From the NCBI GenBank assembly GCA_947373185.1, contig CANBWP010000002.1:1-64000 (forward strand): a stretch of 64,000 nucleotides of DNA, read 5' to 3'. The position numbers and the translations under genes are program-made. Numbering within the stretch: position 1 is the first letter of the stretch; each line of letters starts with the position of its first letter. Below are positions 54,358 through 63,293 of this stretch, in pieces. Source of the DNA: Comamonadaceae bacterium (GTDB taxonomy: Bacteria > Pseudomonadota > Gammaproteobacteria > Burkholderiales > Burkholderiaceae_C). The notes beneath the pieces are model-generated. The model was not told where the DNA came from and ran no database searches. It worked only from the letters and a program-made list of their open reading frames with translations.

Positions 54358-55220
54358 AAAAAGTCATCGATTCTTTTTGGCGTGCATTCGCTTACTGTTT
54401 TCACCCTAAAGTGGTGATGCTTTCTGTCTTGCCCTTGATTCTCATGGCCGTCATTGTGATGGGCTTGGGTGCCTTGTATTGGGATGTTGCGGTCAATGGT
54501 GTTCGCGATTGGATGGATACCAGCCGTGCGCTAGGTTGGATCTGGGTCTGGTTGGAGCGAATGGGCCTGATGAGTTTGAAGGCGGTCGTTGCGTCCTTGG
54601 TCATCATTTTGTGTGTGACGCCGCTGGTCATGGTCATGGCGCTGGTGGCGGTGAGCTTCATGATGACGCCCGCTTTGGTGAGCATGGTCGCGGCCAGAAG
54701 ATTTCCAGGCTTGGAAAGAAAGCAAGGCGGCTCCGTGCTTCAAAGCGTGGTTTGGACGGTCTTGTCTGTCGTCTTGGCCATTGGCGCATTGGTGCTGTCA
54801 CTGCCCCTTTGGTGGCTGCCGCCCATGGCCTTGGTGTTGCCCCCCTTGATTTGGGGATGGTTGACTTATCGCGTGATGTCCTATGACGTGCTGGCCGAAC
54901 ATGCCTCCAAGCTCGAGCGCCTTGAATTGATGCGCCGTTACCGCCTTCAGCTTTTGGGCATGGGGGTACTGACAGGCATGATGGGTGTTGCGCCGGGTTT
55001 CGCGTGGGCCTCGGGTGCCGTGTTTGCCGCTGCATTTGTGGTGCTCATTCCGGTTGCTGTTTGGATTTACACCTTGGTGTTTATTTTTTCCTCTTTGTGG
55101 TTTGCTCACTTTTTGTTGCAGGCCCTGCATGAAATTCGCGAAGAGCCGGAAGGGGGCGTGCATCAAACACAAGTTGATGGCGCCGTGCAAGATGTGGCCT
55201 TTCGAATCGAAAAACAATGA
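54354..55220 (+). CDS. EI24-domain inner-membrane protein
   Basis: 288-residue membrane protein from the ATG at 54354 (MKKVIDSFWRAFAYCFHP), overlapping the desaturase stop by 4 bp. The EI24/CysZ-like fold shows in the long first two helices (VVMLSVLPLILMAVIVMGLG) and GVAPGFAWASGAVF. CysZ relatives carry sulfate, but this protein's transport role is not known. The C-terminal LHEIREEPEGGVHQ tail is charged and cytoplasmic. Confidence 0.85.
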   Translation: MKKVIDSFWRAFAYCFHPKVVMLSVLPLILMAVIVMGLGALYWDVAVNGVRDWMDTSRALGWIWVWLERMGLMSLKAVVASLVIILCVTPLVMVMALVAVSFMMTPALVSMVAARRFPGLERKQGGSVLQSVVWTVLSVVLAIGALVLSLPLWWLPPMALVLPPLIWGWLTYRVMSYDVLAEHASKLERLELMRRYRLQLLGMGVLTGMMGVAPGFAWASGAVFAAAFVVLIPVAVWIYTLVFIFSSLWFAHFLLQALHEIREEPEGGVHQTQVDGAVQDVAFRIEKQ

Positions 55221-55255
55221 TGCCAAGTCCGCTTTGACCATTTGATTGGATGCTT

Positions 55256-56083
55256 ATGAATTCACCGCCATCCCCGGCCATTGGTCTCATCATCATTGGC
55301 GATGAAATTTTGTCAGGCAAACGCTCAGACAAGCACTTGCCACAATTCATTGAACTGCTCACAGAGCGTGGTTTGCAATTGACGTGGGCAGAGTATGTGG
55401 GCGACTCGCCAGAACGTATCACAGCCGTTTTGGCAAGAGCTTTCGCGTCGGGTGATGTGGTGTTTTCATGTGGTGGTATCGGTGCCACCCCAGACGACCA
55501 TACGCGCCAATGTGCAGCTCAAGCGTTGGGTCTTGAATTGGTGTTGCACGCACAAGCCAAAGCCTTGATCTTGGAGCGCATGCAAGATGTGGCCAAGGAG
55601 CAGGGCATTCCGTATGAGCCCGACCGGGAAGACAATGTTCATCGTTTGAACATGGGCATGTTTCCCAAAGGTGCAGACATCATTCACAACCCGTACAACA
55701 AAATACCAGGATTTACTTGCAAAGGTCAGGGGCAGGGCATGGTTCACTTTGTGCCCGGTTTCCCCGTCATGGCGTGGCCCATGATGCAAGACAAATTGGA
55801 CGTGTATTGTCAAACTTGGGGTGCCGCGCCTAAGCGCATTGAAATGTCCGTCATTGTGTTGGGTGCCATGGAAGCCACACTCACGCCCTTGATGGCGTCG
55901 ATCGAACAACAATTTGACGGCGTGAAGGTGTTCAGCCTTCCCAGTGTGGACCATCCCAAGTGGGGGAAGCACATTGAATTGGGCGTTAAAGGTGAAGAAG
56001 CTCTCGCGCCCTTGGCATTTGCGGCCTTGAAAGAAGGGCTGAAGGCCTTTACCTCAGACCTTGGCCCCGAAATGGTGCGATAG
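55256..56083 (+). CDS. Molybdopterin-binding domain protein (CinA N-terminal type)
   Basis: 275-residue protein with the MoaB/MogA-like fold: IGLIIIGDEILSGKRSDKH near the start and FSCGGIGATPDDHTRQ around 75-90. It corresponds to the N-terminal half of CinA without the C-terminal NMN deamidase. Function is probably nucleotide-related or uncharacterised. An in-frame ATG at 55250 would add two residues. It ends 8 bp before the NtrC boxes of glnA and is the last gene of the YVTN run. Confidence 0.87.
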   Translation: MNSPPSPAIGLIIIGDEILSGKRSDKHLPQFIELLTERGLQLTWAEYVGDSPERITAVLARAFASGDVVFSCGGIGATPDDHTRQCAAQALGLELVLHAQAKALILERMQDVAKEQGIPYEPDREDNVHRLNMGMFPKGADIIHNPYNKIPGFTCKGQGQGMVHFVPGFPVMAWPMMQDKLDVYCQTWGAAPKRIEMSVIVLGAMEATLTPLMASIEQQFDGVKVFSLPSVDHPKWGKHIELGVKGEEALAPLAFAALKEGLKAFTSDLGPEMVR

Positions 56084-56090
56084 TCATGTG

Positions 56091-56107
56091 TGCACTATAA
56101 TAGTGCA
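56091..56107. promoter_or_regulatory. NtrC-binding site 1 upstream of glnA
   Basis: TGCACTATAATAGTGCA, perfect arms, matches the NtrC consensus TGCAC-N7-GTGCA. It is about 130 bp upstream of the sigma-54 promoter, a normal enhancer position. The tract also contains TATAAT, so it may double as a -10. Confidence 0.85.
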
Positions 56108-56111
56108 TTGT

Positions 56112-56128
56112 TGCGATTGTCTGGTGCA
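56112..56128. promoter_or_regulatory. NtrC-binding site 2 upstream of glnA
   Basis: TGCGATTGTCTGGTGCA has a good right half (GGTGCA) and a weak left half. Its centre lies 21 bp, two helical turns, from site 1, so two NtrC dimers could bind cooperatively. Confidence 0.7.
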
Positions 56129-56224
56129 TGATTTCTTGGAAAAAAATCCTGGTTTTGAGCGCCGGACCTGCCTCTCCTCGGGGCACAATAGCGGTCTTGG
56201 GTTTATGTTGTCCATCGCCTTAGT

Positions 56225-56240
56225 TGGCATAGAAACTGCA
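56225..56240 (+). promoter_or_regulatory. Sigma-54 promoter of glnA
   Basis: TGGCATAGAAACTGCA places GG (56226-56227) and GC (56238-56239) exactly 10 bases apart, the -24/-12 pattern. Start of transcription would be near 56251, 36 bases before the ATG, and AGGAG precedes the ATG. With two NtrC sites upstream, this is classic nitrogen control. Confidence 0.87.
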
Positions 56241-56286
56241 TTCCCGAAGAACCAATTATCAACACCCATCCAACCAGGAGATTTTG

Positions 56287-57702
56287 ATGGCAAAGACCGT
56301 CGCAGACGTGATGAAGATGGTGAAAGAGAACGAAGTCAAATTTGTTGACTTCCGCTTCACCGATACCCGTGGCAAAGAACAACACGTTTCTGTGCCGATT
56401 TCCCACTTTGATGAAGACAAATTCACCGATGGCCATGCCTTCGACGGTTCTTCGATCGCCGGTTGGAAGGGCATTGAAGCCTCCGACATGTTGTTGATGC
56501 CCGATCCCAACACCGCCAACCTCGACCCCTTCTTCGAAGAAACAACTTTGATTTTGGGTTGCGATGTGTTGGAACCCGGTGATGGCAAAGCCTACGACCG
56601 CGACCCACGTTCTATCGCCAAGCGCGCTGAAGCCTATTTGAAGGCTTCCGGTTTGGGTGACACAGCTTACTTCGGTCCAGAGCCAGAATTCTTCTTGTTC
56701 GACGACGTCCGTTTCGGCAGCGACATGTCGGGTTCGTTCTTCAAGATCGACGACTACGAAGCACCTTGGAACAGCGGCACCAAAATGGAAGGCGGCAACC
56801 GCGGTCACCGTCCTACCGTCAAAGGTGGTTACTTCCCAGTGCCTCCCGTTGACAGCACACAAGACATGCGCGCTGAAATGTCCCTGATTCTCGAATCCAT
56901 GGGCATCCCCGTTGAAGTGTTCCACCACGAAGTGGCTGGCGCTGGTCAAAACGAAATTGGCACACGCTTCAGCACATTGGTTGAGCGCGCTGACTGGACT
57001 CAAACATTGAAGTACGTGGTTTGGAACGTGGCCAACGCCTACGGCAAAACTGCCACTTTCATGCCCAAGCCTTTGGTCGGTGACAACGGTTCCGGCATGC
57101 ACGTTCACCAGTCCATCTGGAAAGACGGCAAAAACTTGTTCGCTGGCAACGGCTATGCAGGTTTGTCAGACTACGCGCTGTACTACATCGGCGGCATCAT
57201 CAAGCACGCACGTGCTTTGAACGCCATCACCAACCCAACCACCAACAGCTACAAGCGTTTGGTGCCTGGTTTCGAAGCCCCTGTGAAGTTGGCTTACTCC
57301 AGCCGCAACCGTTCTGCTTCGATTCGCATTCCTCACGTTGCATCTGACAAAGGTCGCCGCATTGAAGCGCGCTTCCCAGATCCAATGGCCAACCCTTACC
57401 TGTGCTTCTCTGCATTGATGATGGCTGGTTTGGACGGCGTGGAAAACAAGATTCACCCAGGTGAAGCAGCGACCAAAGATTTGTACCATTTGCCTCCAGA
57501 AGAAGATGCATTGGTGCCAACCGTTTGCCACAGCTTGGACCAAGCCCTCGAGTATTTGGACAAAGACCGCGCCTTCCTCACAAAAGGCGGCGTGTTCACA
57601 GACTCCATGATCGACGCTTACATTGAATTGAAAATGGGTGAAGTCACACGCTTCCGTCAAGCCGTGCACCCCGTTGAATACGAGATGTACTACTCACTGT
57701 AA
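56287..57702 (+). CDS. glnA: Glutamine synthetase type I
   Basis: Assimilates ammonia into glutamine. It has 471 residues with ATP/glutamate-site words [42 protein letters not shown] and the adenylylation tyrosine Tyr400 in [10 protein letters not shown], so it should be regulated by GlnE. The ATG at 56287 is preferred over TTG 3 bases upstream; AGGAG lies 7 bp before it. It starts the operon with the small exported protein and ntrBC downstream. Confidence 0.97.
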   Translation: MAKTVADVMKMVKENEVKFVDFRFTDTRGKEQHVSVPISHFDEDKFTDGHAFDGSSIAGWKGIEASDMLLMPDPNTANLDPFFEETTLILGCDVLEPGDGKAYDRDPRSIAKRAEAYLKASGLGDTAYFGPEPEFFLFDDVRFGSDMSGSFFKIDDYEAPWNSGTKMEGGNRGHRPTVKGGYFPVPPVDSTQDMRAEMSLILESMGIPVEVFHHEVAGAGQNEIGTRFSTLVERADWTQTLKYVVWNVANAYGKTATFMPKPLVGDNGSGMHVHQSIWKDGKNLFAGNGYAGLSDYALYYIGGIIKHARALNAITNPTTNSYKRLVPGFEAPVKLAYSSRNRSASIRIPHVASDKGRRIEARFPDPMANPYLCFSALMMAGLDGVENKIHPGEAATKDLYHLPPEEDALVPTVCHSLDQALEYLDKDRAFLTKGGVFTDSMIDAYIELKMGEVTRFRQAVHPVEYEMYYSL

Positions 57703-57721
57703 TTCGCAGCGAGTTTGGGCA

Positions 57722-57763
57722 CCTGAGCCCTACCCGAAAAGGACGGCTCAGGCCGTCCTTTTT
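57722..57763 (+). terminator. glnA terminator with a competing hairpin
   Basis: An 11-bp stem AAAAGGACGGC/GCCGTCCTTTT closes a TCAG loop (57737-57762) and ends in T residues. Its left arm and loop also pair upstream: CCTGAGCC (57722-57729) is fully complementary to GGCTCAGG (57745-57752). The two hairpins exclude each other, like a terminator/anti-terminator pair, and lie just before the ntrBC part of the operon. Confidence 0.75.
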
Positions 57764-57784
57764 CATTGCAGAAGGAAAACTTGA

Positions 57785-58345
57785 ATGCGCGTCAAATCTT
57801 TGCAAATTGAAAATTACATGCCGTTTGGACTGAGCGTTTTGACGTTTGTTTTTTGCATGGCTTTGACAGCTTCACCGGCCTTGGCCGATGAGCTTATCTA
57901 CAAGTGCGGTCAGGAAATCACCAACCGTCCTGTTGATGCTCAGTCATGTCAAAAATTAGAGCTTTCTAGTGCGACACAAATTGAAGGCACGAAGGTGCAA
58001 AGTGTTGTTTCTGACGTGCCGATTGGAAGGGCTTTTCAAGCACCGCTCCAGCACGTTTCCGCTCCTCAACCCGACTCCAAAATGGGCGACCCAAGATCAG
58101 CGCAGGCGCGCACCATCTTGGAGGATGAGTGGCTAAAACTCAGTGCAAAGCACGCCGAAATGGTGCGCCTTTACAACTTGGGACGTCCCATTTTGAAGCC
58201 CGGTGAATCTGTGGATGCCCCAGCCTATCAACAGCGTGTTGCTGAGTTGTCCACCCGCATCGGGCGATCAGAACGCGACTTGCAAGCCTTGAAGCGTGAA
58301 ATCAATCGACACACCAGCAACTTAGCCAGTGTCAAAGTGAATTAA
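57785..58345 (+). CDS. Exported protein between glnA and ntrB, unknown function
   Basis: 186-residue protein. A signal peptide ends with SPALA before DELIYKCGQ. The following Cys-containing segment (IYKCGQEITNRPVDAQSC) resembles the DUF4124 pattern found after signal peptides in betaproteobacteria; the rest is charged and helical with a likely coiled coil at 145-180 (RIGRSERDLQALKREINRH). A protein at this position is common in the nitrogen operon of Burkholderiales. Role in nitrogen control unproven. AGAAGGA precedes the ATG. Confidence 0.72.
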   Translation: MRVKSLQIENYMPFGLSVLTFVFCMALTASPALADELIYKCGQEITNRPVDAQSCQKLELSSATQIEGTKVQSVVSDVPIGRAFQAPLQHVSAPQPDSKMGDPRSAQARTILEDEWLKLSAKHAEMVRLYNLGRPILKPGESVDAPAYQQRVAELSTRIGRSERDLQALKREINRHTSNLASVKVN

Positions 58346-58357
58346 AACGAGCAACAG

Positions 58358-59470
58358 ATGGCCGAACTCACCCCACGAACAAAAGCAATCAAGAATGCCG
58401 AAGCGCATGCTTCGCGCAACCTGCGATTTCAAGCCTTTGACTGGTTGCCAACGCCGATTGCGGTCGTTTCTAGCGATGCACATGTGTTGTTTGTGAATGC
58501 AGAGCTAGAGGATGTGATTGGCCAATCTCGGCGCAGCTTGGAGGGACAGTCATTTCTTCAATTTTTTACCGATGCCAAACCACTTCAGCACGCTTTAAGT
58601 GGCGCCAAAGCCAATGAATTTGCGGCTTTGCGATACGACTCAGAGCTTGTTCGCATCAAGCCTGACGAGACGCTGCCAGTGCACGTCATCGTTGCGCAGT
58701 CGGATCAAGCCGATGAAGTCATCATCGAACTCTTGCCCATTCAGCAGCAAACCAAACAAGATCGTGAAGAACGCTTGCTCGATCAAGCCCAAGCCAACAA
58801 AGAGTTGATTCGAAATTTGGCGCACGAAATTAAAAACCCTTTGGGCGGTATTCGTGGCGCAGCACAATTGCTCGAGATGGAGATGGACTCCAAAGAGCTG
58901 ACCGAATACACCCAAGTGATCATCCGCGAGGCGGATCGGCTTCAGACCTTGGTGGACCGGTTGTTGGCGCCACACCGTCGTCCGCATGTGGTGGGCGATG
59001 TCAATATCCACGAGGTCTGCGAGCGGGTTCGTTCCCTGATTGTGTCTGAGTTTCCGAGAGGTTTGAAGGTCGCTCGAGACTATGACATTTCCATTCCCGA
59101 GTTCAGGGGCGACCGCGAGCAGCTCATTCAAGCCGTCTTGAACATTGCCCACAACGCGGCTTTGGCGCTTTCTGATCGAATCTTAGAGGGGACAGGAACG
59201 CTGACTTTCAAGACAAGGATCGCAAGGCAAAGTACTTTTGGCAAACAGCGCTACAGACTGGCATTGGAATTGCATGTCATCGACAACGGGCCTGGTGTTC
59301 CAGACTCTATCAAAGACCGTATTTTCTTTCCGCTCATCTCGGGAAGAGAGGGTGGCTCTGGCTTAGGACTGACTTTGGCGCAGACCTTTGTCCAACAGCA
59401 CCATGGCTTGATTGAGTGTGACAGCGTACCAGGTCGAACAGATTTCAAAATTTTGATTCCGCTGCCCTGA
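58358..59470 (+). CDS. ntrB: Nitrogen regulation sensor kinase NtrB (GlnL)
   Basis: Cytoplasmic histidine kinase/phosphatase controlled by PII. It has 370 residues: PAS domain at about 25-130 (LPTPIAVVSSDAHVLFVNAE), HisKA with His156 in NLAHEIKNPLGGIRGAAQLLE written as two parts, HATPase with VLNIAHNAALAL, DNGPGVP and GSGLGLTLAQTFV. No membrane segment, as expected. It is 12 bp after the exported protein and 45 bp before ntrC. Confidence 0.93.
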   Translation: MAELTPRTKAIKNAEAHASRNLRFQAFDWLPTPIAVVSSDAHVLFVNAELEDVIGQSRRSLEGQSFLQFFTDAKPLQHALSGAKANEFAALRYDSELVRIKPDETLPVHVIVAQSDQADEVIIELLPIQQQTKQDREERLLDQAQANKELIRNLAHEIKNPLGGIRGAAQLLEMEMDSKELTEYTQVIIREADRLQTLVDRLLAPHRRPHVVGDVNIHEVCERVRSLIVSEFPRGLKVARDYDISIPEFRGDREQLIQAVLNIAHNAALALSDRILEGTGTLTFKTRIARQSTFGKQRYRLALELHVIDNGPGVPDSIKDRIFFPLISGREGGSGLGLTLAQTFVQQHHGLIECDSVPGRTDFKILIPLP

Positions 59471-59515
59471 TCTGAACTCAGAACTGTGCATCCTTTATAA
59501 AGAAAGTTGAGACCC

Positions 59516-61018
59516 ATGAAGCCTATCTGGATCGTAGACGATGACCAATCTATTCGATTCGTCTTGGAGAAGGCACTGCTGCGCGAGGGATTGAGTACCC
59601 GCAGTTTCACCAATCCGCGTGAAGTCTTGGCGGCATTGAATTCGGATGAGGGGCGCGATGGCCCCCAAGTTTTGGTAAGCGACATTCGGATGCCCGGTGG
59701 CTCGGGTTTAGATTTGCTGACCGAAGTGAAGCAGAAATTGCCAGGCTTGCCAGTCATCATCATGACGGCTTTTTCTGATTTGGACAGTGCTGTGTCTGCG
59801 TTTCAAAATGGCGCATTCGAATATCTGCCCAAGCCATTTGATTTGCCCAAAGCCATTGAATTGATTCGCCGTGCACTGGAAGAGAGTCAGCGCGAAGAAG
59901 TGGCAGAAGAGTTGATGGCCAGCACGCCAGAGATGCTCGGCCAAGCGCCTGCCATGCAAGATGTCTTTCGTGCCATTGGGCGCTTGTCGCAAAGCAATGT
60001 CACGGTCATGATCACGGGCGAGTCAGGTTCTGGCAAAGAGTTGGTGGCTCGAGCCCTGCACAAACATTCGCCTCGTGCCAATGGTCCGTTTGTGGCCATC
60101 AATACAGCGGCCATTCCCAAAGATTTGCTAGAAAGTGAACTTTTTGGACATGAACGCGGTGCCTTTACGGGTGCACAAACCTCCAGGCGTGGCCGGTTCG
60201 AACAAGCAGAGGGCGGCACACTTTTCTTGGATGAAATTGGGGACATGCCCTTCGACCTTCAGACGCGACTCCTTCGAGTCTTGTCAGATGGTCATTTCTA
60301 CCGAGTGGGCGGCCACAGTGCCGTCAAAGCCAATGTGCGCGTGATTGCGGCCACACACCAAGACTTGGAGCAACGCGTGAAAGAAGGCGTGTTCCGAGAA
60401 GATTTGTTTCACCGCTTGAATGTGATCCGTTTGCGATTGCCTGCTTTGCGTGAGCGAAGAGAAGATGTCTTGGTGTTGACCAAACACTTTTTGCTACAGA
60501 GTGCTCAGCAATTGGGCGTTGAACCCAAACGCATTTCCGATCAGGCTTTGGAAATTTTGAGTCATTTCAATTTTCCTGGCAATGTACGTCAACTGGAAAA
60601 TATTTGCCATTGGTTGACGGTGATGGCGCCCGCCCAAATGATTGAGGCCAAAGATTTGCCACCTGAAGTGCTGTCGCCTCATGTGCCCGAGGTCGTTGTG
60701 ACAGGTCAAGCGCTTACTTCACACGTCCAAGCAGCTCGTGAAGCGTCACCCTCATCAGGTGCCAGTCAAGCGTATTCATCGCTCATCAATCTAGGAGCCC
60801 ATGCGGGTTGGGAAAGTGCATTGGAAGTTGAAGCTTTGCAACTCCTAGGCACGGATCGTCAAGATGTTTGGGATGTTCTGACCAAGCGCTTTGAGTCTTT
60901 GTTGATTCAAGCAGCGCTGGCGACCACCAGAGGACGACGCATTGAGGCCGCCGTGAAGTTGGGCATTGGTCGCAACACCATCACGCGAAAAATTCAAGAG
61001 TTGCACATCGAAGGCTGA
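59516..61018 (+). CDS. ntrC: Nitrogen regulator NtrC (GlnG)
   Basis: Sigma-54 activator of 500 residues: receiver with phospho-Asp56 in VSDIRMPGGSG, AAA+ domain with Walker A GESGSGKE, the sigma-54 contact GAFTGAQ and Walker B FLDEIGDMP, and a C-terminal Fis-type HTH EAAVKLGIGRNTITRKIQEL. ATG at 59516 (MKPIWIVDDDQ) is used. It should bind the sites at 56091-56128 and activate glnA. A strong terminator follows. Confidence 0.96.
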   Translation: MKPIWIVDDDQSIRFVLEKALLREGLSTRSFTNPREVLAALNSDEGRDGPQVLVSDIRMPGGSGLDLLTEVKQKLPGLPVIIMTAFSDLDSAVSAFQNGAFEYLPKPFDLPKAIELIRRALEESQREEVAEELMASTPEMLGQAPAMQDVFRAIGRLSQSNVTVMITGESGSGKELVARALHKHSPRANGPFVAINTAAIPKDLLESELFGHERGAFTGAQTSRRGRFEQAEGGTLFLDEIGDMPFDLQTRLLRVLSDGHFYRVGGHSAVKANVRVIAATHQDLEQRVKEGVFREDLFHRLNVIRLRLPALRERREDVLVLTKHFLLQSAQQLGVEPKRISDQALEILSHFNFPGNVRQLENICHWLTVMAPAQMIEAKDLPPEVLSPHVPEVVVTGQALTSHVQAAREASPSSGASQAYSSLINLGAHAGWESALEVEALQLLGTDRQDVWDVLTKRFESLLIQAALATTRGRRIEAAVKLGIGRNTITRKIQELHIEG

Positions 61019-61036
61019 TTTCTTTCGGAGACCCAA

Positions 61037-61067
61037 AAAGGCCTTCAGATGAAGGCCTTTTTTTTGG
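61037..61067. terminator. Terminator after ntrC, probably bidirectional
   Basis: Stem AAAAAGGCCTTCA/TGAAGGCCTTTTT with a tiny loop and a T-run on the plus strand; the A-run gives a T-run on the minus strand too. It lies between convergent ntrC and the lipoprotein gene and can serve both. Confidence 0.92.
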
Positions 61068-61088
61068 AAATGCTTTCAAGACTGAGAA

Positions 61089-62366
61089 TCACTTCGACCA
61101 GATCAAACCACCCGTATCGTTGGCTGCGATGTATTGATTCTCTGCACGCAACAAAGTTTTGAGATTGCCGATGACGTTGGTGGTTTGCCGAGTCCATGTG
61201 ATGCCATCAAGGCTGGTGATGACGGTGCCATTGTTGCCGATGACCAGGAATTGATTGATGGCCGAAATGGCATTGAGCGAGGCCGTTGTGGTGGCAGTTT
61301 GCGCTGTCCAAGTGATGGCATCGGGGCTGCTCAGAACCGTGCCTTGTCCATTGAGCGCGTTGCCAATGACAACATAGGTGTATGTGTTGACACCATTGAC
61401 ATAAGTTGAATTGGACGCAATGCCTTTCAGGTCAGCTGTCGTGCCTGAAGTTTGGGCGGTCCAAGTCAAGCCGTCATCGCTGTTCAAAATGGTGCCATTG
61501 GCGCCCACAGCCGTCCACTTGCCTGAAATGCCGTACGACACCGCGTAGAGGTTGGGAGTGCCGGCAGGAACGCTGGTGGCAGCGGTCCAGGTGATGGCAT
61601 CTTTGCTGGTCACAATGGTGCCGTTGTCGCCCACTGCAACCACCAAAATGCCACTGGCAGAAATGGCGTTGAGATTGTCAGCGTTCACGCCAGTGGCTTG
61701 AGTCCAAGTTTGCGTGTCACCGCTGGAAATGATTTTGCCGCCAGCGCCTACTGCGATGTATTTGGCGAATGCAAACTCCACGGCATTGAGATCAGTGGTG
61801 ACAGCAGGTGTGAGGGCACTCCAAGTGGCGATGTCTGAGCCACTGAACATGCGGCCATTGTTACCCACAGCGACATATTTGTAGACCAGGGTGTTTGTGG
61901 CGGTGTCGACATAGTTGCCATAGGTCAGACCTGTTTTGCTACCGGTGTTCAAGTTGGTACCTGAGGTCCAGTTGACACCAGCCAGTCGGGGCGTTGATGT
62001 GACAGTTGGGGTTGCATCGCCGCCTGGGCCGCTGTTGATTCGTCCCGTTAAGAAAAAGGAATAGGGTGTACCGTTGGTGAGACCTGTGACCACGAAGGGG
62101 GAGGTCACTTTCAGCCTGTAGGTAGAACCAGTGGTTGCCAACCAATTGCTCAAAGTGAGATTGGGACTGTTGGGGGAGGCAAAAATCCAGTACTCAATCC
62201 CAGGTGTTTCTTGCCAGCTGATCGTGACTTGGCTGTCGCCAGGAACGACGCTCAAGCCACCTACGGGGGGCGCGGGTTTGGTAGACGTGGTGCTGCCGCC
62301 ACAAGCTGTCAAAAGAACTGCCGTGAACAAGGCAAGCAAAGAAACACGAATCGAATGCAAAGACAT
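61089..62366 (-). CDS. Lipoprotein with fibronectin-like domain and WT-repeat propeller
   Basis: 425-residue predicted lipoprotein. The signal peptide ends at a lipobox LLTACGG (Cys about 22). A fibronectin type III-like domain spans about 35-125 (VPGDSQVTISWQETPGIEYW, TGLTNGTPYSFFLTG). Then six or seven repeats of about 40-45 residues follow, each with a [VI]G..G.I..S.D..TWT pattern (for example VAVGDNGTIVTSKDAITWT), as in BNR/Ycf48-like beta-propellers. The start is the ATG at 62364-62366. Function unknown; surface or periplasmic binding is likely. It is divergent from the FAH gene. Confidence 0.83.
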   Translation of the reverse strand: MSLHSIRVSLLALFTAVLLTACGGSTTSTKPAPPVGGLSVVPGDSQVTISWQETPGIEYWIFASPNSPNLTLSNWLATTGSTYRLKVTSPFVVTGLTNGTPYSFFLTGRINSGPGGDATPTVTSTPRLAGVNWTSGTNLNTGSKTGLTYGNYVDTATNTLVYKYVAVGNNGRMFSGSDIATWSALTPAVTTDLNAVEFAFAKYIAVGAGGKIISSGDTQTWTQATGVNADNLNAISASGILVVAVGDNGTIVTSKDAITWTAATSVPAGTPNLYAVSYGISGKWTAVGANGTILNSDDGLTWTAQTSGTTADLKGIASNSTYVNGVNTYTYVVIGNALNGQGTVLSSPDAITWTAQTATTTASLNAISAINQFLVIGNNGTVITSLDGITWTRQTTNVIGNLKTLLRAENQYIAANDTGGLIWSK

Positions 62367-62491
62367 GAAATTTTCCTGTACGGAACCGGTTAGACACTGA
62401 ATTCTAAGGGACCCAATTGGGGATAGTGCCAATACGAGAGTTTAGGGCTTAGTGCATACTTATTTCAAGTTAAACCCGCAAAGGATGTCCC

Positions 62492-63277
62492 ATGGATCGT
62501 CGGAATTTTTTCCAGAGCTCAGCTTTGGTGTCTACAGGTGCATTATTGGGATGTGCGAGCCCGGGCATTGCCCAGCAAAAGGTGAAGACGCCCTTTGATT
62601 TACCTCAGGTTTACATTCCTGTGGTGGGCTCTGATGAAATGTTCCCCGTCAGGCGCATTTACTGCATTGGTCGCAACTATGCGGCCCATGCGCGTGAAAT
62701 GGGCTCTGATCCCAACCGCGAACCTCCTTTCTTCTTTCAAAAACCCACCGATGCCATCCAGTATGTGGCGGCCGGAACGGTGGCCAATCATCCGTATCCG
62801 CCATTGACCAAGAACTATCACTACGAAGCTGAGTTGGTCGCCGCCTTGGGCAAGGGCGGACGCAACATTCCTGTTGAAAAAGCACTTGAATTGGTTTGGG
62901 GCTACACCCTGGGTTTGGACATGACCCGCCGCGATTTGCAGCGCGCCATGGGAGAGGAGAAAAAGCCATGGGAAATTGGCAAAAGTTTTGACCAATCCGC
63001 CCCCATCGGTGCGTTGCACAAATTGGCTGCCATTGGTCACTTCACGGAAGGCAATATCTGGCTCAAAGTGAACGGGCAAATCAAGCAGAGCTCCAATTTG
63101 AAGAACATGATATGGTCTGTGGCGGAACAAATCAGCAAGTTGTCTGAAGCTTTTGAACTCTTCCCCGGCGACATCATCTACTCAGGCACTCCTGAAAATG
63201 TGGGGCCTGTGGTGCGGGGCGATGTCATTGAAATGCACATCGATCGACTGCCCAACTTGAGTGTGAAGATCGTTTAA
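62492..63277 (+). CDS. FAH-family hydrolase with a Tat-type signal peptide
   Basis: 261-residue fumarylacetoacetate hydrolase-family protein. The catalytic domain has IYCIGRNYAAHAREMG, FFFQKPTDAIQYV, YHYEAELVAALGKGG, LDMTRRDLQ and GKSFDQSAPIGAL, the metal-binding Glu/Glu/Asp set typical of the family. Unusually, it begins MDRRNFFQSSALVSTGALLGCASP, here described as a twin-arginine motif RRNFF, a hydrophobic core and a lipobox-like LLGC, which implies export as a folded protein. FAH-family members normally act in the cytoplasm on C-C bonds of aromatic breakdown products. Substrate unknown. Confidence 0.87.
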   Translation: MDRRNFFQSSALVSTGALLGCASPGIAQQKVKTPFDLPQVYIPVVGSDEMFPVRRIYCIGRNYAAHAREMGSDPNREPPFFFQKPTDAIQYVAAGTVANHPYPPLTKNYHYEAELVAALGKGGRNIPVEKALELVWGYTLGLDMTRRDLQRAMGEEKKPWEIGKSFDQSAPIGALHKLAAIGHFTEGNIWLKVNGQIKQSSNLKNMIWSVAEQISKLSEAFELFPGDIIYSGTPENVGPVVRGDVIEMHIDRLPNLSVKIV

Positions 63278-63293
63278 TTTTTGAAAGAAAACC

